Notes under the pieces: generated by a model
The model's input: the letters and a program-made list of their open reading frames with translations, nothing else
Databases searched by the model: none
What the model was told of the DNA's origin: nothing
Source: a virus
DNA: 30,767 nt
Virus record (IMG/VR): IMGVR_UViG_3300032304_000722
Location: 1-30,767 of that record
Strand: one strand, 5' to 3'
Part shown: one piece after another, positions 23,629-29,995 of the stretch
Position numbering within the stretch: position 1 is the stretch's first letter
Layout of the letters: every line of letters starts with the position of its first letter
Program-made: the position numbers and the translations under genes

Positions 23629-23851
23629 GAAGGCAAACGAAATGACTGTATATGAGAGAGCGACGGCAGAAACCCCTCCATTTTTTAAGAAACTGCGCAC
23701 TATTGGTATTGTGGTTGGTGTGGTCGGGGGTGCTTTGGCTACTGCACCAGTTTCGCTACCCGCCTCGATTGTAGCTTTGAGCGGTTATTTGATCACGGCA
23801 GGAACAATTATTACAACTGTTTCGCAAATAACTGTTGACGAAGGAAAATAA
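23600..23851 (+). CDS. Second small membrane protein of the lysis region
   Basis: An 83-aa protein with a soluble basic start (MKNLKNLMPKKANEM) and two hydrophobic stretches: TIGIVVGVVGGALATAPVSL and SIVALSGYLITAGTIITTVS. Similar short proteins occur beside holins in Bacteroidota phages. It could be a second holin or antiholin. The ATG at 23600 is chosen by spacing; an upstream in-frame start at 23579 would extend the overlap. Confidence 0.6.
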   Translation: MKNLKNLMPKKANEMTVYERATAETPPFFKKLRTIGIVVGVVGGALATAPVSLPASIVALSGYLITAGTIITTVSQITVDEGK

Positions 23852-23864
23852 AGTTGTATCTTTG
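23835..23864 (+). promoter_or_regulatory. Host-type promoter of the putative small RNA
   Basis: TTG at 23835-23837 and TATCTTTG, a perfect TAnnTTTG box, at 23857-23864, 30 bp in all. This equals the spacing of the promoter at 25217. It overlaps the end of the preceding gene. No ATG-started gene lies between this promoter and the terminator 50 bases on. Confidence 0.7.
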
Positions 23865-23870
23865 TAGCGC

Positions 23871-23941
23871 AAGCCACGTTTTTTGCGTTGTTTTCGTAGT
23901 TTAATTTTTGGTTGAACCCCTGAGAAATCGGGGGTTTTTTT
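23871..23941 (+). ncRNA. Putative ~70-nt small RNA
   Basis: A stand-alone transcription unit: a perfect host-type promoter just upstream, about 70 bases, then a strong terminator. The predicted start is about 7 bases after the promoter box. Two hairpins are visible: AGCGCAA (from about 23866) facing TTGCGTT (near 23883-23889), though its left arm begins at or just before the predicted start, and the GAAA-loop terminator. No reading frame fits. It lies between the membrane proteins and the endolysin operon, so a regulatory role in lysis timing or against a host RNA is a guess. Confidence 0.5.
23915..23941 (+). terminator. Rho-independent terminator with GAAA tetraloop
   Basis: AACCCCTGA pairs with TCGGGGGTT (9 bp, one T-G wobble) across a GAAA tetraloop, followed by a T-run. 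It ends the putative small RNA and probably the structural transcript too. Confidence 0.92.
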
Positions 23942-23981
23942 ATGCCTTCAAAAAAAAGTTTCATTTTTTTTCGTAAAAAGT

Positions 23982-24012
23982 TTGCACAATTAAATTTCAT
24001 GTTGTTACTTTG
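23982..24012 (+). promoter_or_regulatory. Host-type promoter P2 (one of three near-identical copies)
   Basis: TTGCACAATT at 23982-23991 and TTACTTTG at 24005-24012, 31 bp in all, followed by GTAGAACCAAAG. The sequence is nearly the same as P1 (999) and P3 (25217). It drives the small membrane gene at 24033 and probably the endolysin behind it. Confidence 0.78.
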
Positions 24013-24032
24013 TAGAACCAAAGAGAAAAACA

Positions 24033-24173
24033 ATGAACAAAACGCAAACAACCATTTGGGGAATCGTAACGCTTTACGTTTTCCTTCTAACAAAAAACCC
24101 ATTCACACTTATTTACATGGTGTTTATCGGGGCTTACATTTCAAAAAGAATTCAAACCAAAAAATCAAAATAA
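24033..24173 (+). CDS. Very small membrane protein
   Basis: A 46-aa protein (MNKTQTTIWGIVTLYVFLLT ... QTKKSK) with one or two hydrophobic segments at residues 9-20 and 24-36 and a positively charged end. It starts 21 bases after promoter P2 with an A-rich leader, which fixes its frame against an overlapping longer but unlikely frame. The next gene starts 1 base after its stop. It is not recognised; a lysis helper is plausible from position. Confidence 0.6.
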   Translation: MNKTQTTIWGIVTLYVFLLTKNPFTLIYMVFIGAYISKRIQTKKSK

Positions 24174-24174
24174 T

Positions 24175-24549
24175 ATGAAAACAATGAATGACAAACAATT
24201 TCCAGCTGATGCATTGCGCTTTTGGAAGTTAGCACCCGACACAATTTCCTGCGGTTGGGACATCTTTATTGGCCACGCACATTCTGAGAATATGTGCGAC
24301 CCCGTAAGCCATTACATTTTCAACGATGTAATTACAATCTTCAAACACCTGAGAGGGTACATTGACCACGAAGATAGGCACGTTGGGGAACTGCTTAACG
24401 AGGTAATCCGATGGGACTTAAAAAACTCAGAGTTGTGCGTTACCGATGCAAGTTTCAGCGAGCAAATTGGAATCGGTGTAGCGATCAGTTTTAAAATGAA
24501 TTTCAACACGGTAGAAAACTATTCAGTCATATTTAGTTATTTCAAATAA
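24175..24549 (+). CDS. Hypothetical protein
   Basis: A 124-aa protein, not recognised. It is rich in His, Cys and acidic residues (Gly-His-Ala-His-Ser-Glu near residue 34, YIDHEDRHVGELLNEV near 62-77). The His/Asp/Glu clusters could bind metal, but no known family motif is complete. It lies in the endolysin operon, and its stop overlaps the next ATG by 1 base. A second in-frame ATG (24184) is possible. Confidence 0.6.
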   Translation: MKTMNDKQFPADALRFWKLAPDTISCGWDIFIGHAHSENMCDPVSHYIFNDVITIFKHLRGYIDHEDRHVGELLNEVIRWDLKNSELCVTDASFSEQIGIGVAISFKMNFNTVENYSVIFSYFK

Positions 24550-24758
24550 TGCGAGAAATTAAACAAATCAAACGGGGGCGAAAACCTGCTCGCCCCTTGG
24601 TTTCCACAGCCTTAGCGCAACGATGGGAGCAAGTAAGAAATGAACGGAAAATATCCGTACATCGATTGCCAGTATCACCACCAACTTACCGAAAGGTAAT
24701 TAACACGGGGTACTGTGATCAACAAACATTGGTAAAACTAACAAAATTCTTTTTATGA
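24549..24758 (+). CDS. Small basic protein, possible HTH regulator
   Basis: A 69-aa very basic protein with KRGRKPARP near the start. Residues 30-66 can be read as a helix-turn-helix of the XRE kind (KISVHRLPVSPPTYRKVINTG, then a final helix TLVKLTKFF). It might regulate the early operons. The match is weak because the first helix contains prolines. It overlaps the endolysin gene by 4 bases. Confidence 0.45.
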   Translation: MREIKQIKRGRKPARPLVSTALAQRWEQVRNERKISVHRLPVSPPTYRKVINTGYCDQQTLVKLTKFFL

Positions 24759-25207
24759 TTAGCAAACACATTACACTAACCGAGGCCACAAAGAGCAACA
24801 CGGCCACACGTTTAGGAATCAACAACACACCAAACGAAGCAACCATTGAAACCATGAAGCTAACCGCTGAAAAGGTATTTGAACCATTACGGGAAATCCT
24901 TGGTGCAATCCGAGTAAGTTCCTTCTACCGTTCCCCCGACCTTAACAGAGCCATTGGTGGGAGCAAAAGTTCACAGCACTGCAAAGGTGAAGCGATCGAT
25001 ATGGAAGCGTTGAACACATCCAACTTTCACCTATTTGAGGAAGCCTGCAAGCTACCTGAGTTCGATCAAATCATTTGGGAGTTTGGAACGAAGCAAGAGC
25101 CTGACTGGGTGCATATCAGTTACGCAAAGACGGGAAACCGTAAGCAAATCTTACGTGCAACAAAGATCGGAAACCGCACCGCCTACGTTCCATACCGCAA
25201 AGACTAA
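24755..25207 (+). CDS. Peptidase M15-type endolysin
   Basis: A 150-aa protein of the M15A/VanY-like peptidase family. It contains RVSSFYRSPDLNRAIGG, the zinc motif Ser-x-His75 ... Gly-x-Ala-x-Asp82 (SQHCKGEAID), and Trp-Val-His120-Ile-Ser, which gives the three zinc ligands His75, Asp82 and His120. A catalytic Glu is expected between them (the EFDQIIWE region). It should cut peptide cross-links in the cell wall. There is no signal peptide, so release needs a holin, for which 23329 is the candidate. It is the last gene of the P2 operon. Confidence 0.85.
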   Translation: MISKHITLTEATKSNTATRLGINNTPNEATIETMKLTAEKVFEPLREILGAIRVSSFYRSPDLNRAIGGSKSSQHCKGEAIDMEALNTSNFHLFEEACKLPEFDQIIWEFGTKQEPDWVHISYAKTGNRKQILRATKIGNRTAYVPYRKD

Positions 25208-25216
25208 AAAAATAGT

Positions 25217-25246
25217 TTGCACAATTAACTTTCATTTGTATATTTG
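25217..25246 (+). promoter_or_regulatory. Host-type promoter P3 (one of three near-identical copies)
   Basis: TTGCACAATT at 25217-25226 and a perfect TATATTTG box at 25239-25246, 30 bp in all, followed by GTGAACCAAA. It drives the ERF recombination operon. Confidence 0.82.
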
Positions 25247-25263
25247 TGAACCAAAACAAAATT

Positions 25264-25869
25264 ATGGAAACAATCAAAAACTTGGCGAAAGCTTTGGTTA
25301 AAGCAACCGCCCAAATCGAAGGTGCTTCAAAAGACAGTACCAACCCACACTTCCGAAATAAGTACGCAGACCTTGCGAGCGTTACGGATGCAATCAAGAA
25401 ACCGCTTAACGATCACGGTTTAACCTACTCACAAATCATTCACCGCCTGGAAGGTGGAGTTGGTGTAGAAACGCTTATCATTCACGAATCAGGTGAAACT
25501 ATGAGCAACGGTATTACGTTCGTTCCTGCGCCTAAAAACGATCCACACGGGTACGGTAGTGCGTTGACCTATGCACGTCGATACTCGCTTTCCGCTTGCT
25601 TCGGTGTAATCCAAGAAGACGACGACGCTAACGGGGCTACCAACCTACGTACAACGGGAGATATTAACAAGGTCCAGAGCAAAAAGGAAGCTGCCCCAAA
25701 GTTTGCAAAGGCTGACGAACTGCAACCATTCACGGCTGAAAAGTACGCAAAGCTATTGGAACTTCACGAAACCGACCCTGAGTTATGCAAGAAGTTAGAA
25801 GCGCATTACCGCATTACTTCCGAGGTTAAGGCACAATTCAAAAAAGATACTGGAAAGGATTGGAAATGA
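25264..25869 (+). CDS. erf: ERF family single-strand annealing protein
   Basis: A 201-aa protein with the ERF pattern: an N-terminal helix, Asn-Pro-His-Phe-Arg-Asn-Lys-Tyr-Ala-Asp-Leu at about residues 27-37, then VTDAIKKPLNDHGLTYSQ, and the GSALTYARRYSLSACFGV segment followed by Glu-Asp-Asp-Asp-Ala-Asn. ERF proteins anneal complementary single strands during phage recombination. The C-terminal 70 residues are a Lys/Glu linker and a small helical domain. It is the first gene behind P3; the ATG at 25264 follows the promoter, while an in-frame GTG inside the promoter is rejected. Confidence 0.88.
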   Translation: METIKNLAKALVKATAQIEGASKDSTNPHFRNKYADLASVTDAIKKPLNDHGLTYSQIIHRLEGGVGVETLIIHESGETMSNGITFVPAPKNDPHGYGSALTYARRYSLSACFGVIQEDDDANGATNLRTTGDINKVQSKKEAAPKFAKADELQPFTAEKYAKLLELHETDPELCKKLEAHYRITSEVKAQFKKDTGKDWK

Positions 25870-26207
25870 CAAAGGAAGATAAAATCAAAGTAATAAGGGA
25901 ACTTTACTCAAAGATTAAAAACTGCGACCTTGCAAAGATGCTCGATATGACTCCCGCATTAATTCTTTACTATGCTCGAAAATACAACCTAAAAAAAGAA
26001 GGTGAGTTTTTGGAAGATCAAATGAGACGAAGCGTTGCTAAAATGAGAGAAGTAAAAAGATTGCAAAATGAACAATTTAACATTTTGAGAGAAAAAGAAT
26101 TGACATATTGGGAGCGTGTGAAGGAATTTAGAAAACAACAATTTGAAACCCACGGACGTTTCCACCCATTCTACAAACTTCAAATTAAAACGCAAGCCAA
26201 TGGATAA
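25866..26207 (+). CDS. Helix-turn-helix-containing hypothetical protein
   Basis: A 113-aa protein. Residues 10-40 (LYSKIKNCDLAKMLDMTPALILYYARKYNLKK) form a likely helix-turn-helix of the type that precedes HNH domains or acts alone in small DNA-binding proteins. The same style of start is seen in the gene at 27554 (DIADHLGFNVSTVYNFAHRMDL). The rest is a basic helical tail. It overlaps the ERF stop (ATGA). It could be a relic of an HNH endonuclease that has lost its catalytic part. Confidence 0.6.
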   Translation: MTKEDKIKVIRELYSKIKNCDLAKMLDMTPALILYYARKYNLKKEGEFLEDQMRRSVAKMREVKRLQNEQFNILREKELTYWERVKEFRKQQFETHGRFHPFYKLQIKTQANG

Positions 26208-26673
26208 TATCATAACGCAATCAAACAACCTGCTTTCGTCCGTAACTGGACGGGAGCAGGTGGAGTTGATGCATCAAGAATTTCGCATTCAAATCGAAGA
26301 GGGTAATATCAACCCGTTGGAGTTTGCAATCAAAGCACGCATGATCATTAAGGCCTTAGAGCAAACTTTAACCGATACCCAATATCTTGCAATCAACGAG
26401 CAGGAAAAACACGGGAAAACGGCCGAAATGTTTGGAGCGGTGGCCACGACTTCCGAAATGGGTGTTAAGTACGACTACGAAAGTTGCAATGACATCGAGT
26501 GGATTATTTTGAAGGAGAACGTAGAACGTACAACCGAAATGCTGAAAGCCCGTGAAAAGTGGTTACGATCACTGACCAAGCCCGAAAACATTGTGGATGC
26601 AAACGGGGAAATAATTACCATTACCCCACCAATCAAAAGAAGTACTACAACCTTAAAAGTAACAATGAAATGA
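26200..26673 (+). CDS. Hypothetical protein of the recombination operon
   Basis: A 157-aa helical, acidic protein. The end (REKWLRSLTKPENIVDANGE, then a Pro-Pro-Ile-Lys-Arg-Ser-Thr-Thr-Thr-Leu-Lys-Val motif) is shared by proteins downstream of recombination genes in many phages as I recall, but no function is known to me. It overlaps its neighbours on both sides by a few bases. Confidence 0.65.
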   Translation: MDNIITQSNNLLSSVTGREQVELMHQEFRIQIEEGNINPLEFAIKARMIIKALEQTLTDTQYLAINEQEKHGKTAEMFGAVATTSEMGVKYDYESCNDIEWIILKENVERTTEMLKAREKWLRSLTKPENIVDANGEIITITPPIKRSTTTLKVTMK

Positions 26674-26942
26674 GAACAAGCCCACAACAACTAATCGACT
26701 TCATTCAAGGTATTAAACTAAAAGCCATGGAAGTACACGTTAACGCTGAATACACCGCAAAGAAAATCGACCTTTCAAGGGTTAGCCGTTTTGATATTTT
26801 AAACCAACGGATGCAACGGTTGTATCGGTTGCGTTCCCAGTGCATCGAGCACAAGGACTTTTTTAAGGCACTACAAGCCATGCACCTGATCAACCGTGTT
26901 GGGTTTGAACTTTCCAAAACTTACAACTACACTGCACTATGA
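26670..26942 (+). CDS. Hypothetical helical protein
   Basis: A 90-aa basic protein, mostly two long helices (residues 5-30 and 40-80, with Arg-rich QRMQRLYRLRSQC). It is not recognised. The ATG at 26670 overlaps the previous stop (ATGA), and the next gene overlaps by 4 bases. A role in DNA binding or as an accessory to ERF is only suggested by charge and place. Confidence 0.6.
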   Translation: MRTSPQQLIDFIQGIKLKAMEVHVNAEYTAKKIDLSRVSRFDILNQRMQRLYRLRSQCIEHKDFFKALQAMHLINRVGFELSKTYNYTAL

Positions 26943-27235
26943 AAAAACTAATATTTAGCGTTTACAAGTTTGGGGAGGCTTATCAATTTGTTTTTGATAA
27001 TGCTAATGAAAGTCACATTGAAATTATACAAGAAGGAATAAGTAGTTTAGTTTTAGGTGAAGTTCCTTATGTATATTTAAGTCAAGGAGACGATTCATTT
27101 TTATTAACAAAAGAATCTTTAAAAGATGGTATCGTACAATTTAATTTTGTTGATTCAGACCTTTATAATTCTTTAAGTGATTCTGTAACTTCACCAAACA
27201 CTTTGTTAAAACCAAAAAAGAATAGAAGCAACTAA
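26939..27235 (+). CDS. AT-rich hypothetical protein
   Basis: A 98-aa protein, not recognised, beta-rich with an acidic middle and a basic tail (LLKPKKNRSN). Its codons are much richer in A/T than the genes on either side (many TTT, TTA, AAT), pointing to recent gain. It is inserted neatly with 4-base and 1-base overlaps, so it does not disturb the operon. Confidence 0.65.
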   Translation: MKKLIFSVYKFGEAYQFVFDNANESHIEIIQEGISSLVLGEVPYVYLSQGDDSFLLTKESLKDGIVQFNFVDSDLYNSLSDSVTSPNTLLKPKKNRSN

Positions 27236-27603
27236 TGAATTACCCCGACCCAACCAAAGAACAGTTAGCGATTACCCGTGCCGTGGTGTTGATGCAAGCC
27301 CTTGCGGAAACTTTGGATGACCTCAAAAGAACCAAGGCCTACCGTCAATCCTTAAAGAACCGATTGAACCTTTTAGAGCAGGACCTATCAATTTACCTCA
27401 ACACGCTTTCCGTAGCGTTTTGGGGTGAGGATGAAGAGTTAATGATGCAAATAAGTCGAGGCATTGATGCCGTTACGGGTGCGCTCGCTACGTGGCATCC
27501 TGCACAAATGGCGGTCATTGAAGACGTGTTAAACCAAATTGAAACCCAATTCAATGAAGCAACGCAGATTGACGGAGGAACAAAAGAAGTACATTCTGAA
27601 TAA
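27235..27603 (+). CDS. Hypothetical helical protein
   Basis: A 122-aa helical protein, not recognised. It has a coiled-coil stretch at residues 25-60 (LDDLKRTKAYRQSLKNRLN) and an acidic end. It overlaps the next gene by 50 bases in another frame, a longer overlap than usual here. Confidence 0.6.
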   Translation: MNYPDPTKEQLAITRAVVLMQALAETLDDLKRTKAYRQSLKNRLNLLEQDLSIYLNTLSVAFWGEDEELMMQISRGIDAVTGALATWHPAQMAVIEDVLNQIETQFNEATQIDGGTKEVHSE

Positions 27604-28171
27604 TTACCCATTTCAATACTCCAAAGATATTGCAGATCACCTCGGCTTTAATGTTTCAACTGTTTACAATTTTGCTCACCGAATGGACCTAAACAAAGAT
27701 GCAAAATTTAGAAGTGGAGAATTAAAAAAGCAAGGGGATAGATTAAGAGAAATTGGAAAGGTTGGAAGATTTGCCAAAGGACGAAAGCCACACAACTACG
27801 GTAAAAAGATGGATGCAGAAACTTACGAAAAAGTTAAAGCAACCATGTTTAAAAAAGGCTCGAAGCCACCGAACTGGAAGCCTGACGGATCGGAGAGAGT
27901 TGATGTAGAAGGTTACACAATGATCAAGGTAAATGGCAAGTATATTCAAAAACACGTGTACCTTTGGAATCAAAAGCACGGGGAAGTACCCAAAGGATAT
28001 GCGGTAATTTTCAAAGATAGAAACAACAAGAACCTAACTATTGAAAACCTTGAATTGGTTAGTCGTAAAGATTTGATGCTACGCAATACCATTCAACGAT
28101 ACGACCCCGAATTACAATTCACAATGAAAGTTTTATCAAAACTAAAAAAACAAATAGATGCCAAAAAATAA
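27554..28171 (+). CDS. HTH-HNH-like endonuclease
   Basis: A 205-aa protein. The N-terminal part has a helix-turn-helix (residues 8-40: EEQKKYILNNYPFQYSKDI then HLGFNVSTVYNFAHRMDL). A basic linker follows, then an HNH_3-like domain: HVYLWNQKHGEVPKGYAVIF, FKDRNNKNLTIENLELVSRKDL. The first catalytic His of the canonical VHH position is Phe in VIFKD, a variant I have seen in other phage members, so nuclease activity is uncertain. It may cut DNA near packaging or act as a homing nuclease. The ATG at 27554 is chosen; an in-frame TTG lies at 27539. Confidence 0.7.
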   Translation: MKQRRLTEEQKKYILNNYPFQYSKDIADHLGFNVSTVYNFAHRMDLNKDAKFRSGELKKQGDRLREIGKVGRFAKGRKPHNYGKKMDAETYEKVKATMFKKGSKPPNWKPDGSERVDVEGYTMIKVNGKYIQKHVYLWNQKHGEVPKGYAVIFKDRNNKNLTIENLELVSRKDLMLRNTIQRYDPELQFTMKVLSKLKKQIDAKK

Positions 28172-28394
28172 AATCGAAGATTTGAGAAATCATTTATTCT
28201 CAACACTGGAAGCTTTGTTAGACGAGGACAAACCGCTTGAATTAGATCGTGCCAAAGCTATTGCAGACGTGGCCCAGGTCATTGTAAATTCTGCAAAGGT
28301 AGAAGTTGACTATGTTAAGGCTACCGAAAGGAGCAGAGGAACTAGCGGTTTCTTCCCGGATAGCCCAAATGGAAGTTTATACTTAAATGAATAG
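28158..28394 (+). CDS. Conserved small phage protein (HNH neighbour)
   Basis: A 78-aa acidic helical protein with IEDLRNHLFSTLEALLDEDKP, then LDRAKAIADVAQVIVNSAKVEVDY. This pattern recurs, as I recall, in small proteins encoded beside HNH genes in phages of several phyla. The function is unknown; a partner of the HNH-like protein is suggested by the 14-base overlap with its gene. It ends 3 bases before the next gene. Confidence 0.65.
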   Translation: MPKNKIEDLRNHLFSTLEALLDEDKPLELDRAKAIADVAQVIVNSAKVEVDYVKATERSRGTSGFFPDSPNGSLYLNE

Positions 28395-28397
28395 AAT

Positions 28398-28607
28398 ATG
28401 AAATATCAGAAACCACAGAACAAACAGGATATTGAAGCCTTAAAATGGAAAATGAGTTACTTGGAGAACCAATTAACGGGGCAGTTGTGCGACGAAGAAA
28501 TGATGCTACGTCAAGAAATCAGCGAAATTAAGCAACTGCTTCGCTCGGTTGAATACCCTGAACGCCCGACCGATTCAAACTTTGACTGTTTTGGTTGTGG
28601 GTCGTAA
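28398..28607 (+). CDS. Small coiled-coil protein
   Basis: A 69-aa protein with one long amphipathic helix (residues 10-50: DIEALKWKMSYLENQLTG, then EEMMLRQEISEIKQLL) and a short tail with Cys-Phe-Gly-Cys-Gly. Not recognised. It is the last gene of the recombination operon before the AT-rich accessory block, with a 33-bp gap after it. Confidence 0.6.
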   Translation: MKYQKPQNKQDIEALKWKMSYLENQLTGQLCDEEMMLRQEISEIKQLLRSVEYPERPTDSNFDCFGCGS

Positions 28608-28640
28608 GGTTTAAACTGACAAGACAAATACAAAAAAAAC

Positions 28641-28892
28641 ATGAAAACATCAATTTACCACAGAACCTTTGCTTTTGCTTATGTGTTGTTAGTAGCTGTT
28701 ATTTTTTGCGGTTGTGGAAACGGAAAAACTGCTAAAGAACAACCTATTGAACAAAAAAAATATTATCATGGTTACAAATTAATTGTGATAGATAGTTGCG
28801 AGTATTTAGAAGCAGGTGGAGTGCCAAGAGATTGGACTGTATTAACGCATAAGGGAAACTGTAAATTTTGTGCAGAACGTAGCAAAAAATAA
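28641..28892 (+). CDS. Putative lipoprotein
   Basis: An 83-aa protein with a signal peptide (basic start, hydrophobic residues 9-22) ending at IFCGCGN. Cys23 or Cys25 can serve as the lipidated residue. The mature part is short, with four further polar segments and a Cys-x-x-Cys (NCKFCAE) near the end. A small phage lipoprotein of this kind could protect the infected cell from superinfection, as known small phage lipoproteins do, but this is inference. It has an A-rich leader, and the palindrome at 28899 begins 6 bases after its stop. Confidence 0.65.
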   Translation: MKTSIYHRTFAFAYVLLVAVIFCGCGNGKTAKEQPIEQKKYYHGYKLIVIDSCEYLEAGGVPRDWTVLTHKGNCKFCAERSKK

Positions 28893-28898
28893 TTGCTT

Positions 28899-28987
28899 AT
28901 AACGGTATCGGGCTTGGCGAAGGTGGGCTTGTAGGATGCTCAATTTTAGCAGAATGTTTCTGCCCACTTTTGCCAAACCCGTGTTAT
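28899..28987. repeat. Long imperfect palindrome, cassette-boundary-like
   Basis: ATAAC (28899-28903) pairs with GTTAT (28983-28987), CGGG with CCCG, TTGGC with GCCAA, GAAG with TTTT through wobbles, and GTGGGC (28923-28928) with GCCCAC (28962-28967). Small mismatches separate the blocks, and the loop is 33 bases. The pattern of short outer arms AAC ... GTT around inner arms is like an integron attC site, although the outer sequence does not fit the classical consensus exactly. The 166-bp gap 28893-29058 holds this palindrome and an A-rich leader but no credible gene. Confidence 0.65.
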
Positions 28988-29058
28988 ATGAAGTGCCGAC
29001 TTATTTACGATAAACCCCAATTGGAACACTAAACAGAAAAACAAAAAGAAAAAAAGCG

Positions 29059-29292
29059 ATGGCAAAAAAAGAATTAACACCAAAACAAAAAGCTACTCAA
29101 TTAGTAGCACTATTTGAAAGCATTGCACACCATACAATTGATTGTGATAGACAATTTGCAAAAGAGTGTGCAAGGAGATGTTGGAATGAAATAGAAAAGG
29201 AAATTTATAATTATTTTCATAAATTAGGTTATGGCTTTAAAACAATTGAAAATTATATTCAAGAAGTAAAAATAGAAATTGATAAGCTATGA
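29059..29292 (+). CDS. AT-rich small helical protein
   Basis: A 77-aa protein, not recognised, with Cys residues (IDCDRQFAKECARRCWNEIE) and helices throughout. The A/T-rich codons resemble those of the two following genes and differ from the core genome. It begins after an A-rich leader and ends in a 4-base overlap with the next gene, so the three genes form one unit between two palindromes. Confidence 0.65.
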   Translation: MAKKELTPKQKATQLVALFESIAHHTIDCDRQFAKECARRCWNEIEKEIYNYFHKLGYGFKTIENYIQEVKIEIDKL

Positions 29293-29528
29293 AAAATAAA
29301 GCAAAAATGTATGTAGAGCCATTTGGCGAAAATAAATTACCACTTCACAAAATTGCAAATATTGATGAATGTATGAAATCTTATAATAAAGTATATGGCA
29401 TATTACTTTCTGAACAAGATTTGAAAACTTTATTTATTGCTGGTTTTATGCTTGGTAATGGTTCTTACCAATTAAAAAAAGAAGTTGATATTGATTTAGA
29501 ATTTGAAAAACAAATACAGAAACTATGA
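29289..29528 (+). CDS. AT-rich small hypothetical protein
   Basis: A 79-aa protein, not recognised, with a short alpha/beta look: YVEPFGENKLPLHKIANID, then SEQDLKTLFIAGFMLGNGSY. It is translationally coupled to both neighbours by 4-base overlaps and shares their A/T-rich codons. No catalytic motif was found. Confidence 0.65.
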   Translation: MKNKAKMYVEPFGENKLPLHKIANIDECMKSYNKVYGILLSEQDLKTLFIAGFMLGNGSYQLKKEVDIDLEFEKQIQKL

Positions 29529-29866
29529 AAAGTCCAGTAGAATGGTTAATTAATGAATTAACAAAAGAAGGTAATGAATTTTTATTTTTATGCGACAAAC
29601 CAGATTATATGGAAAGTTTGAGTTCTATTATTGAACAAGCTAAGGAATTGGAAAATAACCTACTGCAATCTTTTATAAAAAGTAGGGAGCAAACAAGATG
29701 GAGTGCTACGCAAATTGGATTTGCAAAAGGTTTTGATTATGCCTTAAAAGGCAGTGAAGATTATTATGAGAAACTTGAAAAAACACAAGAAAGTGATGAA
29801 TATTTTACAAGGGATTATTTACAGGATAAGTGTGATGAGATTTGTAATATTAAATATCCATCTTAA
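29525..29866 (+). CDS. 'VEWL' family hypothetical protein
   Basis: A 113-aa protein beginning MKSPVEWLINELTKEG, related in its start to the 67-aa protein at 4551 (AVEWLLENL), with a similar following helix (IIEQAKELENNLLQSFI) and TQIGFAKGFDYALKGSEDYY. Two copies of such a family in one phage, one of them in the AT-rich accessory block, suggest separate acquisition. The function is unknown. It is the last gene before the second palindrome. Confidence 0.65.
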   Translation: MKSPVEWLINELTKEGNEFLFLCDKPDYMESLSSIIEQAKELENNLLQSFIKSREQTRWSATQIGFAKGFDYALKGSEDYYEKLEKTQESDEYFTRDYLQDKCDEICNIKYPS

Positions 29867-29938
29867 AAGTGCGGTGGCTTTTTTCTTTTTGTTTTTCCTT
29901 CACGGAACTTCAATTGGAAACGGTCAGCAAGGCATTTC

Positions 29939-29995
29939 ATATAACTCATTTATTGGCGCACATTTATTTCGCTTATTCAATAAATTGTGTTATAT
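29939..29995. repeat. Bipartite palindrome, cassette-boundary-like
   Basis: ATATAAC (29939-29945) pairs with GTTATAT (29989-29995), and TTTATTG (29949-29955) with CAATAAA (29978-29984). The two stems are separated by a 3/4-base bulge, and the loop is 22 bases. The right end GTGTTATAT is identical to the right end of the first palindrome. Its outer arm overlaps a TATATTTG promoter box at 29991. Confidence 0.6.

Noticed and set aside
23942-24178. A 78-codon frame covering promoter P2
   Set aside because: It runs through the promoter and overlaps the better-placed 46-codon gene at 24033, which starts after the promoter with a proper leader. Its protein is a Lys/Phe-rich shadow.
27598-27620. A fifth match to the phage promoter-like motif (ACCCATTTCAATAC)
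   Set aside because: It lies inside the HNH-like coding sequence, lacks the GTNAC block at the right distance and is not at a gene start.
28929-29007. A 25-codon ATG frame inside the first palindrome
   Set aside because: Its sequence is dictated by the palindrome arms, and it has no leader of the usual kind. Frames like this appear by chance in such repeats.
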